The position numbers were made by a program, and so were the translations under genes. DNA of 45,849 nt from Planctomycetaceae bacterium (GTDB taxonomy: Bacteria; Planctomycetota; Planctomycetia; Planctomycetales; Planctomycetaceae), in NCBI GenBank assembly GCA_900299185.1, contig OMIV01000038.1, positions 1-45,849 of the forward strand, in the 5' to 3' direction. Below the pieces are notes generated by a model. That model ran no database searches and was not told the origin of the DNA. It worked only from the letters and a program-made list of their open reading frames with translations. Shown here one piece after another: positions 25,754 through 35,391 of this stretch (the stretch's first letter is position 1; each line of letters starts with the position of its first letter).

Positions 25754-26214
25754 GCTCGAACTCCTCATCATCCAAAACCAAACGAAAGCTGCCGCTCCGC
25801 GTTGGAGCGAGCGAACAGGCAACGGCCAGATGCCGCTACTCTCAGTGATGGTGGTTTGGTTGGTGAGAGCCTTTCGATACGAAGCCGATAAGGAGAGGGG
25901 CGGACGATAAGTCGACGCAGATGTGATGGTCAAACCTGGGACGTCGCGAGGCCGTTGTCTCTCGGCAGTTCAGTTAAGAGCGCCGTCATCGCGGGGACTT
26001 GGTACTTAGGCGACTGAATGACGCGAACATGTCAGACCACAAGTTGGTTGCCGAAGCATCGAGTTTCGCCAGAGAAATTCTCCGAGGTCACTCGTGCGAA
26101 CCGGTCGTTAGCAAACTCTGATCAAGGACTCTGTGGCAACTGGTCGAAGACGGTTGATAGCATGCCGCTCCGCATTGACTGCTTCCTGCCTCTCGCCTTT
26201 CGAGGACTCGCCTG
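25754..26214. other. Divergent intergenic region between cytochrome and DUF1501 operons
   Basis: About 460 bases without a supported gene; antisense ORFs here overlap the DUF1501 start. It should contain promoters in both directions, but no motif stands out. Confidence 0.4.
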
Positions 26215-27546
26215 ATGCTTACTCTGACCGGTCAGCAACAACGATATTGCGATGGACTCAGCCGTCGTTCGTTCCTGTCTATCGGCAGCCTCGCCCTGGG
26301 TGGTTTGACGTTGCCGAACTTGCTGCGAGCTGAGCAAGCTGCCGGAAAGAAGTCCTCTCACAAAGCCACGATCCTGGTGTATTTGTCCGGAGGAATTTCG
26401 CATCAGGATACGGTGGATTTGAAGCCGGATGCCCCGGCAGAGATTCGTGGTGAGTACTCTCCCATCGAGACCAATGTGACCGGCGTCTTCATCAGCGAGA
26501 AGTTGCCGCTGCTCGCCAAGTGCATGGATAAGTACTCGATCTTGCGGTCCATTGTCGGGCAGCGCGACGAGCATACGAGCTTTCAAAACCTGACCGGTCG
26601 GCAGATGAATGACGCCGTCCGCGAGCAGATTCCGAACTTCGGGTCGTTCGTTGCACAGATCCAAGGCCCGACGAATCCAGTGACTCCGCCGTTCATCGAC
26701 TTATTCCCGACGATGCAGCATCGTCCTTACAACAGTCAGAATGCCGGGTTCCTCGGACCGAAGTACAACCAGATCAAAGCTGATGGCGAAGATCTCGCGA
26801 GCATGAAATTGCGGTTCGTCTCGAACGACCAGTTTTCGAATCGCCGCGAGCTACTCAAGCAGTTTGATCAACTCCGACAAACCGCAGAGGCCAATCAAGT
26901 CAGTGCTATGGACGAAGCTTACGGACGCGCGTTTGATGTCTTGACCTCATCGCGATTGGTTGACGCTCTCGATCTTTCGAAGGAAGACCAAGCGGTGCGA
27001 GATCGCTACGGCAAGGGGTCTCCGAAGCATCAAGGTGACGGGGCTCCGCTGTGGAACGAGCAACTCTTGCAGGCTCGTCGGTTGGTTGAAGTGGGAGTGC
27101 GAGTCGTCACCGTGGCCTATGGCTTTTGGGATACTCACGGGGGCAACTTCAAGCATCTCAATCAGAACTTGCCGACCTTTGATCAAGGGATTTCAGCACT
27201 CATTGAAGACATTTATGCCCGAGGTTTGGGAGACGATGTCTCGGTCGTTGTGTGGGATGAATTTGGACGTACTCCCAAGATCAATCAGAACGCTGGTCGT
27301 GATCACTGGGCTCCAGTCAACAAGGCGTGGTTGGCGGGCGGTGGCATGAAGGTCGGTCAGGTGATCGGTTCGACGGATAAGACCGCTGCTTATGCCGCCG
27401 ATCGACCGATCCATTACCAAGACATCTTGGCGACGATCTATCACAACATGGGCATCGACCCGCATGTCATGATTCGTGACATGAATGAGCGACCTGTGCT
27501 GCCGTTGCCGGATTCGGCTCGACCAATTCGCGAGCTGGTGGGTTAA
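26215..27546 (+). CDS. DUF1501 family protein (Tat-exported)
   Basis: A 443-residue DUF1501 protein, the second in this window. The Tat motif SRRSFLSIG (16-24) is followed by a hydrophobic stretch. Landmarks: ATILVYLSGGISHQDTVDLKP near 51, RDEHTSFQNLTGRQ near 117, YGFWDTHGGNFKHLNQ near 301 and NAGRDHWAPVNKAWLAGGG near 361. The fold is that of the alkaline phosphatase/sulfatase superfamily, reaction unknown. CGAGGA precedes the ATG. It leads an operon with a HEAT-repeat gene 40 bases downstream and a DUF1549/DUF1553 gene after that, the usual partner of DUF1501 in planctomycetes. Confidence 0.9.
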   Translation: MLTLTGQQQRYCDGLSRRSFLSIGSLALGGLTLPNLLRAEQAAGKKSSHKATILVYLSGGISHQDTVDLKPDAPAEIRGEYSPIETNVTGVFISEKLPLLAKCMDKYSILRSIVGQRDEHTSFQNLTGRQMNDAVREQIPNFGSFVAQIQGPTNPVTPPFIDLFPTMQHRPYNSQNAGFLGPKYNQIKADGEDLASMKLRFVSNDQFSNRRELLKQFDQLRQTAEANQVSAMDEAYGRAFDVLTSSRLVDALDLSKEDQAVRDRYGKGSPKHQGDGAPLWNEQLLQARRLVEVGVRVVTVAYGFWDTHGGNFKHLNQNLPTFDQGISALIEDIYARGLGDDVSVVVWDEFGRTPKINQNAGRDHWAPVNKAWLAGGGMKVGQVIGSTDKTAAYAADRPIHYQDILATIYHNMGIDPHVMIRDMNERPVLPLPDSARPIRELVG

Positions 27547-27586
27547 GTCTTCGCAGTCGCATTCAGACGAGGAAGGACATATCGCG

Positions 27587-28531
27587 ATGTTGCCGCGCCG
27601 ACTGCGAACTCTCGAAACGAACCTCTCTCGCGGTACGACCGAAGAGCGAGTTGCGACGATAGAAGAACTCGGACGTACTCATCATGGGTACGCGCTCGAC
27701 CTGCTGTATCCGATTGCAAATGCCGAGAACTCGACGCTAGCCGTTGCTGCTCAGCAGGCTTTTGGAAAGTTCTGTGTTGCTAATCCCAAGGTTGCGATGC
27801 GACACGGCAGCACGTTCATTCGGCATGAAGCGGCCTTCGTGCTGGGGCGAGATAAAGTCGTTGCTGCAATCGATGAGCTTGCTCGTGTGGCTCGGAATGA
27901 TTCGGACGAAGTCCTGCGATTGGGTTGTGTCGAAGCACTAGGGACCATCGCCACTCCGACGGTCGTACCGGGGCTTAGAGGAGCATTGAAAGACAATGCG
28001 ATCAAAGTTCGGCAAGCGGCGTTTGATGCCTTAAGAAGCATCGGTGGGTCGGCGGTCGAAAGTGCGGTGGCGGACCTATTGGCCGATCACGATTGGGAAC
28101 TGCGGTCGAAGGCGCAGGTGCTTTTGCAGACAACTGGCTGGGTTCCTGTGACTCGGGAGCAGAAGGCGTTGTGGGGCATCGTGAATGGGCGCTTCGACGA
28201 TGTTGTTAGCCAGTTGCCAGAAGCTATTGAGCCGCTCTTGGCAGCGACTCTGCGAGTCAACGAACCGTCCGTTCGACAGTGGTCCGCAACTGCGTTGGCT
28301 CGCATCGGATCTTCTGAAGCTCGTCGCAGATTAAGGGGCGCATTGGCGAGTCCGACTCCTTCCGTGCGAGAGGCTGCTCGTGATGCCTTGCTGATCTTTG
28401 GAGACTCGTTGGCGAATCAACCCGTGGTCACGCCGACGGTCGTTGTTCCACCGTCTGCGCGTCATCAGGAATCGCTCAATGGAGCCTTTCATGCTGCGAC
28501 TTGGTTTCTCTCGTTGTTAGGTCATCCATGA
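27587..28531 (+). CDS. HEAT-repeat protein
   Basis: A 314-residue soluble protein made of PBS-lyase type HEAT repeats. Helix pairs recur about every 30 residues, for example DEVLRLGCVEALGTIATPTVVPGL, then IKVRQAAFDALRSIGG, and near the C-terminus PSVRQWSATALARIGSSEARRRL and PSVREAARDALLIFG. Such proteins are usually scaffolds or assist cofactor attachment; the partner is unknown. GAGGAAGG lies ten bases before ATG 27587; an upstream in-frame start at 27485 would overlap the DUF1501 gene. Its TGA stop overlaps the next ATG (ATGA), so it is coupled to the cytochrome-like gene, suggesting it acts on that product or on the DUF1501 protein. Confidence 0.85.
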   Translation: MLPRRLRTLETNLSRGTTEERVATIEELGRTHHGYALDLLYPIANAENSTLAVAAQQAFGKFCVANPKVAMRHGSTFIRHEAAFVLGRDKVVAAIDELARVARNDSDEVLRLGCVEALGTIATPTVVPGLRGALKDNAIKVRQAAFDALRSIGGSAVESAVADLLADHDWELRSKAQVLLQTTGWVPVTREQKALWGIVNGRFDDVVSQLPEAIEPLLAATLRVNEPSVRQWSATALARIGSSEARRRLRGALASPTPSVREAARDALLIFGDSLANQPVVTPTVVVPPSARHQESLNGAFHAATWFLSLLGHP

Positions 28532-31251
28532 CATTGATTCGCGCGGAGCAGACGAAGAACTGTGAGGCGTCTTTGCGGAACTCACTTTGGACGGGTTTGG
28601 CCTCAGTCGTAGCGATGCTTCGCAGAACCGACTGTCGAGAAGGTGGTGTCGGCTGTCTTACACTCGGATTCACACTGCGATTACATGGCTGCCAACTCGT
28701 CCTCATGCTCGTCATGAATGTACTTGGCAGCGACTTGGTGGCTTGCGCTGATGACGCGGCGAACTTGGCGTTCTTCGAATCGAAGATCCGTCCCGTGCTC
28801 GTCGAAAAGTGCTACTCGTGTCACTCGGCCGAGGCGGCGAAGAACGGCAAGCTCAAGGGCGGATTGCAGCTCGATACTCGAAGTGGAGTGCTTAAGGGTG
28901 GTGAATCGGGCGGCATCGTTGTCGCCGGGAAACCTCAAGAGAGTTTGCTGATCAAGTCGCTGCGTCATGCGAGCGACGCGCCGGAGATGTCTCCCAACGA
29001 AAAGCTTTCTGCGTCCGTGATCGCCGACTTTGAAGAATGGGTGCGGCTCGGGCTGCCTGACCCTCGTCAAGGCGCGGTTGCAATTGTCGTGCGTGGGATG
29101 AGCATTGATGCCGGGCGGCGATTGTGGTGCATGCAAGCACCACAACGAGCGACCGCTCCGGCCGTGAAAGATGAGTCCTGGCCGCGGAGTTCGATCGATC
29201 GGTTCGTGCTCGCCAAGTTGGAAGGTCAGCAGCTTCATCCGTCGAGCGATGCTAATCGCGAGGTGCTCATTCGGCGGGCTTATTTCGATCTGATTGGTTT
29301 GCCGCCACCGCCGGAGAAAGTGGAAGCGTTCTTACGTGACTCTTCGGGCGAAGCCTTCAGCAAGATTGTTGATGAGCTGCTCATGTCACCTCGATTTGGT
29401 GAGCGATGGGGACGGCATTGGCTTGATGCCGCTCGGTATGCCGACAGCAACGGCCGAGATCGCAATGTCATCTGGTATCACGCGTGGCGATATCGCGATT
29501 ACGTCATCAGCTCTTTCAATGCCGACAAACCATTCGATCAATTCGTCCGTGAGCAAATCGCTGGTGATCTCATGGCGAACGACATCGAGGCGACCGACGC
29601 AGCCGCTGTGACCAGACGCGATGAGCTGCAAACGGCAACTGGGTTCTTGGTGCTGGGAGCAAAGGCGTTTGAAGAGCAAAAGCCTGAGATCTTCCGCATG
29701 GATGTGATTGATGAGCAGATTGAAGTGATTGGGCGTTCGATCTTAGGACTGTCGGTGGGATGTGCTCGCTGCCACGACCATAAGTTCGATCCTATTCCTA
29801 CCCGCGACTATTACGCGATCGCTGGAATCTTGCGGAGCACGCAACCGCTTTATGGACATGGACCGCGAGGCGTCAAAGCGACCTCTCATAACCACACCGA
29901 TTTAATTCCGGTGGGAGCCGATGCCGCGTCACTCGGTCGTTCGGGGCTGGCTTACTTTGAGAAGCTGCATGAGTTGAATCTGATTCAGAACACAGCGCGG
30001 TCAGATCGATATCGAGTTGTTCGCAAGGTCGCGGATGCGAAGAACCAATTGAAGAATCCCGGTGCCGACGTTTCGAAGTTGCAAGCTGACATCGATCGAA
30101 TGGAGGCCGAGATCAAGGACTGGGACAAGAAAGTCAAAGGCTTTGAAGATGACTTTCAAGCGGCGATGGATAATCCGCCGCCGCTTCCGGGCTTTGCGAT
30201 GGGAGTTCGTGATCGAGAAAAGCCCGAAGACTGTCGCATTCACATTCGTGGCGAAACAACCAACCTCGGAGACAGCGCTTCGCGAGGAGCGTTGCAAGTC
30301 TTGCCGAATCGATGGCGTGACATGCCGGCGACTCAAAGTGGTCGTCGTGAACTCGCAGATTGGTTGACCGCGCGAGAGAACCCGCTGACCGCTCGCGTAT
30401 TCGTGAATCGAGTTTGGCAGCATCTTTTGGGACGTGGAATTGTTAGTACTCCCGACGACTTTGGCGTGAATGGCGCTAAGCCGACGCATCCTGAATTGCT
30501 TGATGATCTCAGTGTGCGATTCATGGAGCAGGGCTGGTCGATCAAGTCGCTGCTACGAGAAATTGTGCTCAGCCGGACTTATCAGCAAGCGAGTCTGCCG
30601 AACGAGGCCGCGCTGATGGTCGATCCCGATAACCTCACTATGTGGCGCATGTCGCCGCGGCGCATCGAAGTCGAATCTCTGCGAGATGCTGTTCTCGAAG
30701 TTGCTGGTCAGCTTGATCATCGGCCGCCGACGAACGAGCAATCGTTCCTTAAGAAGTTCAATCCATATCGCGAGCCCGAGTACTTCAACTTCAAGCCACC
30801 ATTTAAGCCTCAAGACATCGATCACCCACATCGCAGCGTGTATTTGCCAGTCGTGCGCGGAGTGTTGCCCACAATGTTCCCGCTCTTCGACTTTGCATCG
30901 CCGGATCGTGCGGTGGCTCAACGTGATGAAAGCACGGTGCCCGCTCAAGCGTTGTTCTTCATGAACAACGACTGGGTGCAACGGCAGTCAGAACACACGG
31001 CTCGACGACTCTTGAGTGACTCGAAACTCGACGATGTCTCGCGGTTGCAACTGCTCTTCAAACTGTCTTTCGCGAGACAACCCACCGACCAAGAACGAAC
31101 TGCGGCATTCGGGTTCATTCACAGCGATGAGCCGTTGCTTAGCACTCCTGCCGGCAAGGTTGCACCAACTGCGGATCAACAACGTGAGGCTCGGTGGGTC
31201 GCTTACTGCCAAGCGATCTTCGCATCAGCCGAGTTCCGCACGTTGCGTTGA
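28528..31251 (+). CDS. PSCyt1-DUF1549-DUF1553 cytochrome-domain protein
   Basis: A 907-residue protein with the planctomycete module order. After a hydrophobic leader (about 44-74) comes PSCyt1 with heme motif C95-Y-S-C98-H99 and the signature GGLQLDTRSG. DUF1549 follows (SIDRFVLAKLEGQQLHP near 218, through FGERWGRHWLDAARYADSNG near 293), then a second C-x-x-C-H (CARCHDHKFDP) near residue 412, a coiled-coil stretch near 505-545, and DUF1553 (RRELADWLTARENPLTARVF near 606, to the end). Genes of this class are always close to DUF1501 genes; the pair is thought to act in the periplasm but its reaction is unknown. The ATGA overlap with the HEAT gene sets the start. It converges with the DUF58 gene 28 bases downstream. 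Confidence 0.9.
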   Translation: MTLIRAEQTKNCEASLRNSLWTGLASVVAMLRRTDCREGGVGCLTLGFTLRLHGCQLVLMLVMNVLGSDLVACADDAANLAFFESKIRPVLVEKCYSCHSAEAAKNGKLKGGLQLDTRSGVLKGGESGGIVVAGKPQESLLIKSLRHASDAPEMSPNEKLSASVIADFEEWVRLGLPDPRQGAVAIVVRGMSIDAGRRLWCMQAPQRATAPAVKDESWPRSSIDRFVLAKLEGQQLHPSSDANREVLIRRAYFDLIGLPPPPEKVEAFLRDSSGEAFSKIVDELLMSPRFGERWGRHWLDAARYADSNGRDRNVIWYHAWRYRDYVISSFNADKPFDQFVREQIAGDLMANDIEATDAAAVTRRDELQTATGFLVLGAKAFEEQKPEIFRMDVIDEQIEVIGRSILGLSVGCARCHDHKFDPIPTRDYYAIAGILRSTQPLYGHGPRGVKATSHNHTDLIPVGADAASLGRSGLAYFEKLHELNLIQNTARSDRYRVVRKVADAKNQLKNPGADVSKLQADIDRMEAEIKDWDKKVKGFEDDFQAAMDNPPPLPGFAMGVRDREKPEDCRIHIRGETTNLGDSASRGALQVLPNRWRDMPATQSGRRELADWLTARENPLTARVFVNRVWQHLLGRGIVSTPDDFGVNGAKPTHPELLDDLSVRFMEQGWSIKSLLREIVLSRTYQQASLPNEAALMVDPDNLTMWRMSPRRIEVESLRDAVLEVAGQLDHRPPTNEQSFLKKFNPYREPEYFNFKPPFKPQDIDHPHRSVYLPVVRGVLPTMFPLFDFASPDRAVAQRDESTVPAQALFFMNNDWVQRQSEHTARRLLSDSKLDDVSRLQLLFKLSFARQPTDQERTAAFGFIHSDEPLLSTPAGKVAPTADQQREARWVAYCQAIFASAEFRTLR

Positions 31252-31279
31252 GTTCGTTGCGACTCGACTGAGTCTGAAG

Positions 31280-32191
31280 TTATCGCCGACCTGAGTGGCT
31301 TATACCGAATCGGTTATTGAGGTAATGAGCCAACACGGCGTCGACGTGTTCGCTGGTGCGAATGGTCTGATAGTCGATCTGCCCGTGAGAGCAGAACCGT
31401 CGCAGTTCGGCGAGATAAGTATGCATGGCTTCCTGATAGCCGTCTCGCAGCGAACGCGGATCGCAGGTGAGATCGCCGGAATCTTCGAGCCCTTCGAACT
31501 TCGTCGTTCCGCTGTAATCGAAGTCGAGTTCTTGGTCGTCGAGGACATGAAACAACATCACGTCGTGGCCTCGAAATTTCAGCAGATTAAGACCTTTGAA
31601 GAGTCCGGGTCTGGGCACAAAGAAGTCCGAGACGATGACGATCATGCCTTTACGAGCTTGCTGTTCGGCGACCTGTTGCAGCACATCGAAGATGTCGGTC
31701 TTGGCTGCGGGCTTTTGAGCATCGAGTGCCGCCAGGATGGAATTCAAATGCGTCTGCTTCGAGTGATGTTCGATCTGCGAGCGAACGGCAGCGTCAAATG
31801 TCACCAGTCCGACTGAGTCCGATTGCCGCAACAGCAGGTATGCCAGCGATGCCGCAATTGTGCAGCCGTACTCGTACTTTGTGATGGCCTTCGAGCCGAA
31901 CTGCATGGACTCGCTGAGATCGACGACCAGCGTGGTGCGAAGGTTGGTGTCTTCTTGGTACTGCTTGATGTAGTACCGATCGGTCTTGGACCAAGCTTTC
32001 CAATCGATGCGTCGAATGTCGTCTCCGGGGACGTACTCGCGATGCTGAACGAACTCGACCGACTGACCGAAGTAAGGACTGCGATGTAACCCAGACAAGA
32101 AGCCTTCGACGATCTGCCGCGCTTTCACTTCCAACCGCGAGATGCGCGAGATTTCGTCCGGTCGCAGAAGTCGTCGATAACCTAGATTCAC
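31280..32191 (-). CDS. DUF58 domain protein (vWA-like, MoxR partner)
   Basis: A 303-residue DUF58 protein. The family signature [18 protein letters not shown] (53-70) and a metal-site motif D91-L-S-E-S95 of the vWA-like fold are present. DUF58 proteins are regularly encoded next to MoxR AAA+ ATPases and are thought to act with them in assembling or activating envelope or metalloprotein complexes. There is no transmembrane segment, so the protein is cytoplasmic. The start is GTG at 32191, supported by homology from the next residues; only a weak GAAAG is found upstream. It is the last gene of a minus-strand run moxR, DUF4058, DUF58. Confidence 0.9.
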   Translation of the reverse strand: MNLGYRRLLRPDEISRISRLEVKARQIVEGFLSGLHRSPYFGQSVEFVQHREYVPGDDIRRIDWKAWSKTDRYYIKQYQEDTNLRTTLVVDLSESMQFGSKAITKYEYGCTIAASLAYLLLRQSDSVGLVTFDAAVRSQIEHHSKQTHLNSILAALDAQKPAAKTDIFDVLQQVAEQQARKGMIVIVSDFFVPRPGLFKGLNLLKFRGHDVMLFHVLDDQELDFDYSGTTKFEGLEDSGDLTCDPRSLRDGYQEAMHTYLAELRRFCSHGQIDYQTIRTSEHVDAVLAHYLNNRFGISHSGRR

Positions 32192-32277
32192 GATGAAAGC
32201 TTTCTCGGAAATAACTCAAGGAACGTGCGGCTCTGTTTCGCGGGACTAGATGAATCTCATCTGCGGTTGCATCGAAG

Positions 32278-33045
32278 TTAGCCTTCGATGACTCGGCGCC
32301 AGCGTTGGGGAACACCGACGTAGGCTTGTTCGTAGGTTGCCTTCAATGGCACTGTGACGTAGTGAGTTGGAGTCAAAAATAGAGGCATGTCGACAAGGTC
32401 GCGATCGACAGCTGTGGGTTCGACAAAGGCTTTGATCGGTCGGTGTGCGCAGTACGACGCCAACGTCAGAGGCATGTCAGTTGGTGCTGAGTAATAGCCT
32501 GCGAGGAGAGCATCCCAAACGGCGCCGTGCATTCCATCTGGGGCGGCGTTGGTATTCGAGAGCAGATCCAACACCATGACATGCACCCCGCTCTTCAATG
32601 CAGTCACGACCTTCTCGCAAAAATCATGCACGCGATCCGTTGAGTGCTTATTGGCTGAAGACACGATTTCGATGATGGCAACAACGTGATCGTCGCTGCT
32701 GTGACGAATAACGACTGAACGACGTCGCGCGAGGTAGTACTCGGTTTCTTCGCTCGCTTCGACGGCGAGTTGCACGGCTGGCGGAGCTTCGGCCAACGCA
32801 ACCAATCCGGTTTCGCAATCATCACTTCCCTGAGGCTGATGCGGATCGGAGTTGCGCATGTCATCGAAGCCCCACTTCAGCGCCACAACATCCGGCCCGT
32901 AATCGCCTGCCTGTTGCTCGGCTAAGGCATAGAAGCCGTTGGGCAACACCCCTGCGTTAAGGGTCTCCTTGATGTGCGCCAGCCAGCTTGTGTGGAAATC
33001 GTGGAAGATTCCCGCATTCGCAAGCCGCCAGTTGTGGATGCGCAT
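32278..33045 (-). CDS. DUF4058 family protein
   Basis: A 255-residue protein of the DUF4058 type. Recognisable parts are the N-terminal HDFHTSWLAHIKETLNAGVLP (near 14-34), LAEQQAGDYGPDVVAL, then RRSVVIRHSSDDHVVAIIEIVSSANK near 107-132 and the middle block ALKSGVHVMVLDLLS. The IEIVSxxNK pattern resembles the core of the PD-(D/E)XK nuclease-like fold (Glu near a strand, then Lys), but a nuclease activity is not shown for the family. It sits between moxR and DUF58, with 117 and 86 bases of spacing, an unusual insertion into that pair. No strong ribosome site is visible. Confidence 0.8.
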   Translation of the reverse strand: MRIHNWRLANAGIFHDFHTSWLAHIKETLNAGVLPNGFYALAEQQAGDYGPDVVALKWGFDDMRNSDPHQPQGSDDCETGLVALAEAPPAVQLAVEASEETEYYLARRRSVVIRHSSDDHVVAIIEIVSSANKHSTDRVHDFCEKVVTALKSGVHVMVLDLLSNTNAAPDGMHGAVWDALLAGYYSAPTDMPLTLASYCAHRPIKAFVEPTAVDRDLVDMPLFLTPTHYVTVPLKATYEQAYVGVPQRWRRVIEG

Positions 33046-33162
33046 GACTCACTCAATCTCTCAGTGATTGGGTTGGATCAAACGAGTGTGAACTAAGTGT
33101 TGTACCGCAGGGGTCAAATCTCTTGCATCGCGATCAGGCTCGTGGAATCAGACTTACAACAC

Positions 33163-34209
33163 TTACGCCGCAAAGATCTGCTTGAGTCGCGGATCGCTGG
33201 TTAGTTCGCCTTCCTTGGACGGAGTCTCTTTCACCAACCGTTCAACGACTTTGTCAGAAGTGATGCCTTCACTCTGCGCGGCGAAGTTGGTGACGATGCG
33301 ATGTCGAAGAACGGGCATCGCGAGTTCGGCAATGTCTTCAGTCGAGACGTGAGTGCGACCTTGTAGCAAGGCTCGTGCTTTGCCGCCCAAGATCAGCATT
33401 TGCACTGCGCGAGGACCAGCGCCCCAGCTCAGCCATTCGTTGATGAAGTTCGGAACTCCGGGTTCACCGATGCGAGTTTGTCGGACCAATGCGAGTGCAT
33501 AATCGACGACATGGTCGGTGATCGGAACCTGACGCACGATGCGTTGCAGTTCCATGATCTCCTCACCGCTCAGCACCGGCTGAATGTCTTCGACATGGAT
33601 GCCGGTGGTCTGCTTGGCAATGCGACGCTCTTCGTCGAAGTTCGGATAAACCACGAAGACCTTGAACATGAAGCGGTCTTGTTGAGCTTCAGGCAGAGGG
33701 TATGTGCCTTCTTGCTCGATCGGATTTTGAGTCGCAAGTACGAAGAACGGATCGTTGAGTTGATGGCGAGTCTGCCCGACGGTGACTTGTCGTTCTTGCA
33801 TGGCCTCCAACAACGAGGCTTGCGTCTTTGGCGGCGTGCGGTTGATTTCGTCGGCCAGGATCACGTTGTGAAACAGAGGACCTTGAATGAAGCGAAACTC
33901 ACGATGGCCCGTTTGCTTATTCTCTTGGATGACGTCGGTGCCAGTGATGTCGGCCGGCATTAAGTCGGGAGTGAACTGGATGCGATGGAAGCTCATCGAC
34001 AAACACCGGGCCAGCGTGCTGATCATCAAGGTCTTGGCCAAGCCTGGCACACCTTCGAGCAAGCAGTGGCCCCTGCTGAACATCGCGATGAGCAAGTGAT
34101 CGATGACCTGCTCTTGGCCAACGATGACTTTCGACATCTGCGTGCGAATTTCGCGGTACGCCTGGCTGAGCTTTTCGATCGACTCCTGAGTGACGTTGCT
34201 ATCCGACAT
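33163..34209 (-). CDS. MoxR-type AAA+ ATPase
   Basis: A 348-residue MoxR-family ATPase, a chaperone-like protein that acts with DUF58 and vWA proteins. Walker A is GVPGLAKT (53-60), Walker B is VILADEINR (near 114), and the sensor and arginine-finger regions [20 protein letters not shown] are as in the family. The C-terminal lid domain is present ([21 protein letters not shown]). GAAAGGA precedes the ATG at good distance. It heads the minus-strand run followed by DUF4058 and DUF58. The window also holds a vWA protein at 3142, but 28 kb away, so a link is only speculative. Confidence 0.93.
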   Translation of the reverse strand: MSDSNVTQESIEKLSQAYREIRTQMSKVIVGQEQVIDHLLIAMFSRGHCLLEGVPGLAKTLMISTLARCLSMSFHRIQFTPDLMPADITGTDVIQENKQTGHREFRFIQGPLFHNVILADEINRTPPKTQASLLEAMQERQVTVGQTRHQLNDPFFVLATQNPIEQEGTYPLPEAQQDRFMFKVFVVYPNFDEERRIAKQTTGIHVEDIQPVLSGEEIMELQRIVRQVPITDHVVDYALALVRQTRIGEPGVPNFINEWLSWGAGPRAVQMLILGGKARALLQGRTHVSTEDIAELAMPVLRHRIVTNFAAQSEGITSDKVVERLVKETPSKEGELTSDPRLKQIFAA

Positions 34210-34367
34210 CGCGGTCCTTTCGGTGCGGGGGTTGAATTAAGACTGGCTGTGTTGAGTTCGCTGCGATGCTTGAACTCCAGACGGAGCGTTGGTCTTGTTG
34301 TCTTGCGGCTTCCTTCACACAGCCTGGTGCGAGGCAGAGTAAAGCCTGCCTGCATCGCGTGCATGGC

Positions 34368-35144
34368 TTACATCGCAAAGAACTTACCGAACTGCTGCTT
34401 CACGGCGGCGATGCCAGCTCCGATCAGCTTGACGTCGTTGGTGGGTGAGAGCATGCGACAGCCTTTCTCGAAGAGCATTTCTGCATGCGTTGGATTGGGA
34501 GTAACTGCTCCCCATTGCTTCCCATGTTTGCGACATGCGGCAGCAACCTTGTCGATCGCGGCTTGGCAGTCGGGATGCATGAAGTCGCCAATGACGCCGT
34601 AAGCCTGACTGAGATCAGACGGGCCGACGAACAGCAAGTCGACTCCCTCAATGGCTGCGATGCCATCGGCCTCGGCGACCGCTTGCAGCGTTTCAATTTG
34701 AATGGCGACGAAGGTTTCTTTGTTGGCTTTCTCGCAGAATTCTTTGGCGGGCAATGAGCCGAAGCGTCCATCGAAACCTCCGGTGTTCAAGCCTCGAAGT
34801 CCGCGCGGGTAGAACTTACTCCATCGCACGAATTGCTCGGCTTGCTCGGCGGAATTGATTTGCGCAGCCATGACTCCACCAGCCCCTCCTTCGAAGCAGC
34901 GAGTGACCAGCGCGTAGTCGGTGGGAGCAATACGCACGAAGCTTTCGAGTCCGACGGCTCGCGCGGCGATGTTCGCGGACTCGAAGGCTTCCATCGAGTA
35001 GCCGGTGTGTTCGTGATCGAGCCAAACGCCATCGAACCCACCTTGTAGGCCCAGGGCTTGGATGAAGTTTGGATGCATTACTCGGCCAGCGGCAAAGACT
35101 CGAACCAACTGACCGTGAGCAAGCTTCTCTTTGATCTTTTGCAT
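34368..35144 (-). CDS. HpcH/HpaI aldolase family protein
   Basis: A 258-residue class II, metal-dependent aldolase of the HpcH/HpaI family, which cleaves or forms 2-keto-3-hydroxy acids with pyruvate as one partner. Motifs: [10 protein letters not shown] (38-47), the metal region around [32 protein letters not shown] (glutamate in IQIETL, aspartate in [13 protein letters not shown]), and the loop with RGLRGLN. The length and the D-H-E motif fit 2-keto-3-deoxy-sugar acid or related aldolases, but the substrate cannot be determined. TAGGAGAA precedes the ATG. It appears to be a single-gene unit between moxR and the coiled-coil gene. Confidence 0.87.
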   Translation of the reverse strand: MQKIKEKLAHGQLVRVFAAGRVMHPNFIQALGLQGGFDGVWLDHEHTGYSMEAFESANIAARAVGLESFVRIAPTDYALVTRCFEGGAGGVMAAQINSAEQAEQFVRWSKFYPRGLRGLNTGGFDGRFGSLPAKEFCEKANKETFVAIQIETLQAVAEADGIAAIEGVDLLFVGPSDLSQAYGVIGDFMHPDCQAAIDKVAAACRKHGKQWGAVTPNPTHAEMLFEKGCRMLSPTNDVKLIGAGIAAVKQQFGKFFAM

Positions 35145-35391
35145 GTGGAGTTCTCCTAAGTCTGAGTACGCGAACGAAGCGACTTAGAAGGACTTCGGGC
35201 GACGAAGTCAAAGCAGCATGGAATATGAAATGAGGAATAGAACACGCTCGATGTTCTTCACGAGCGATGAGGACGGCTGCTGGATGAGTCGCATGCTGAA
35301 TCAGCAGAACTCGATAAACGAAAACAGCGATACCGAGCTGGGCTCAGAATCGCTGCATGTTTCGTGATCGAGTTGAGATCGGAAGTGTGAA

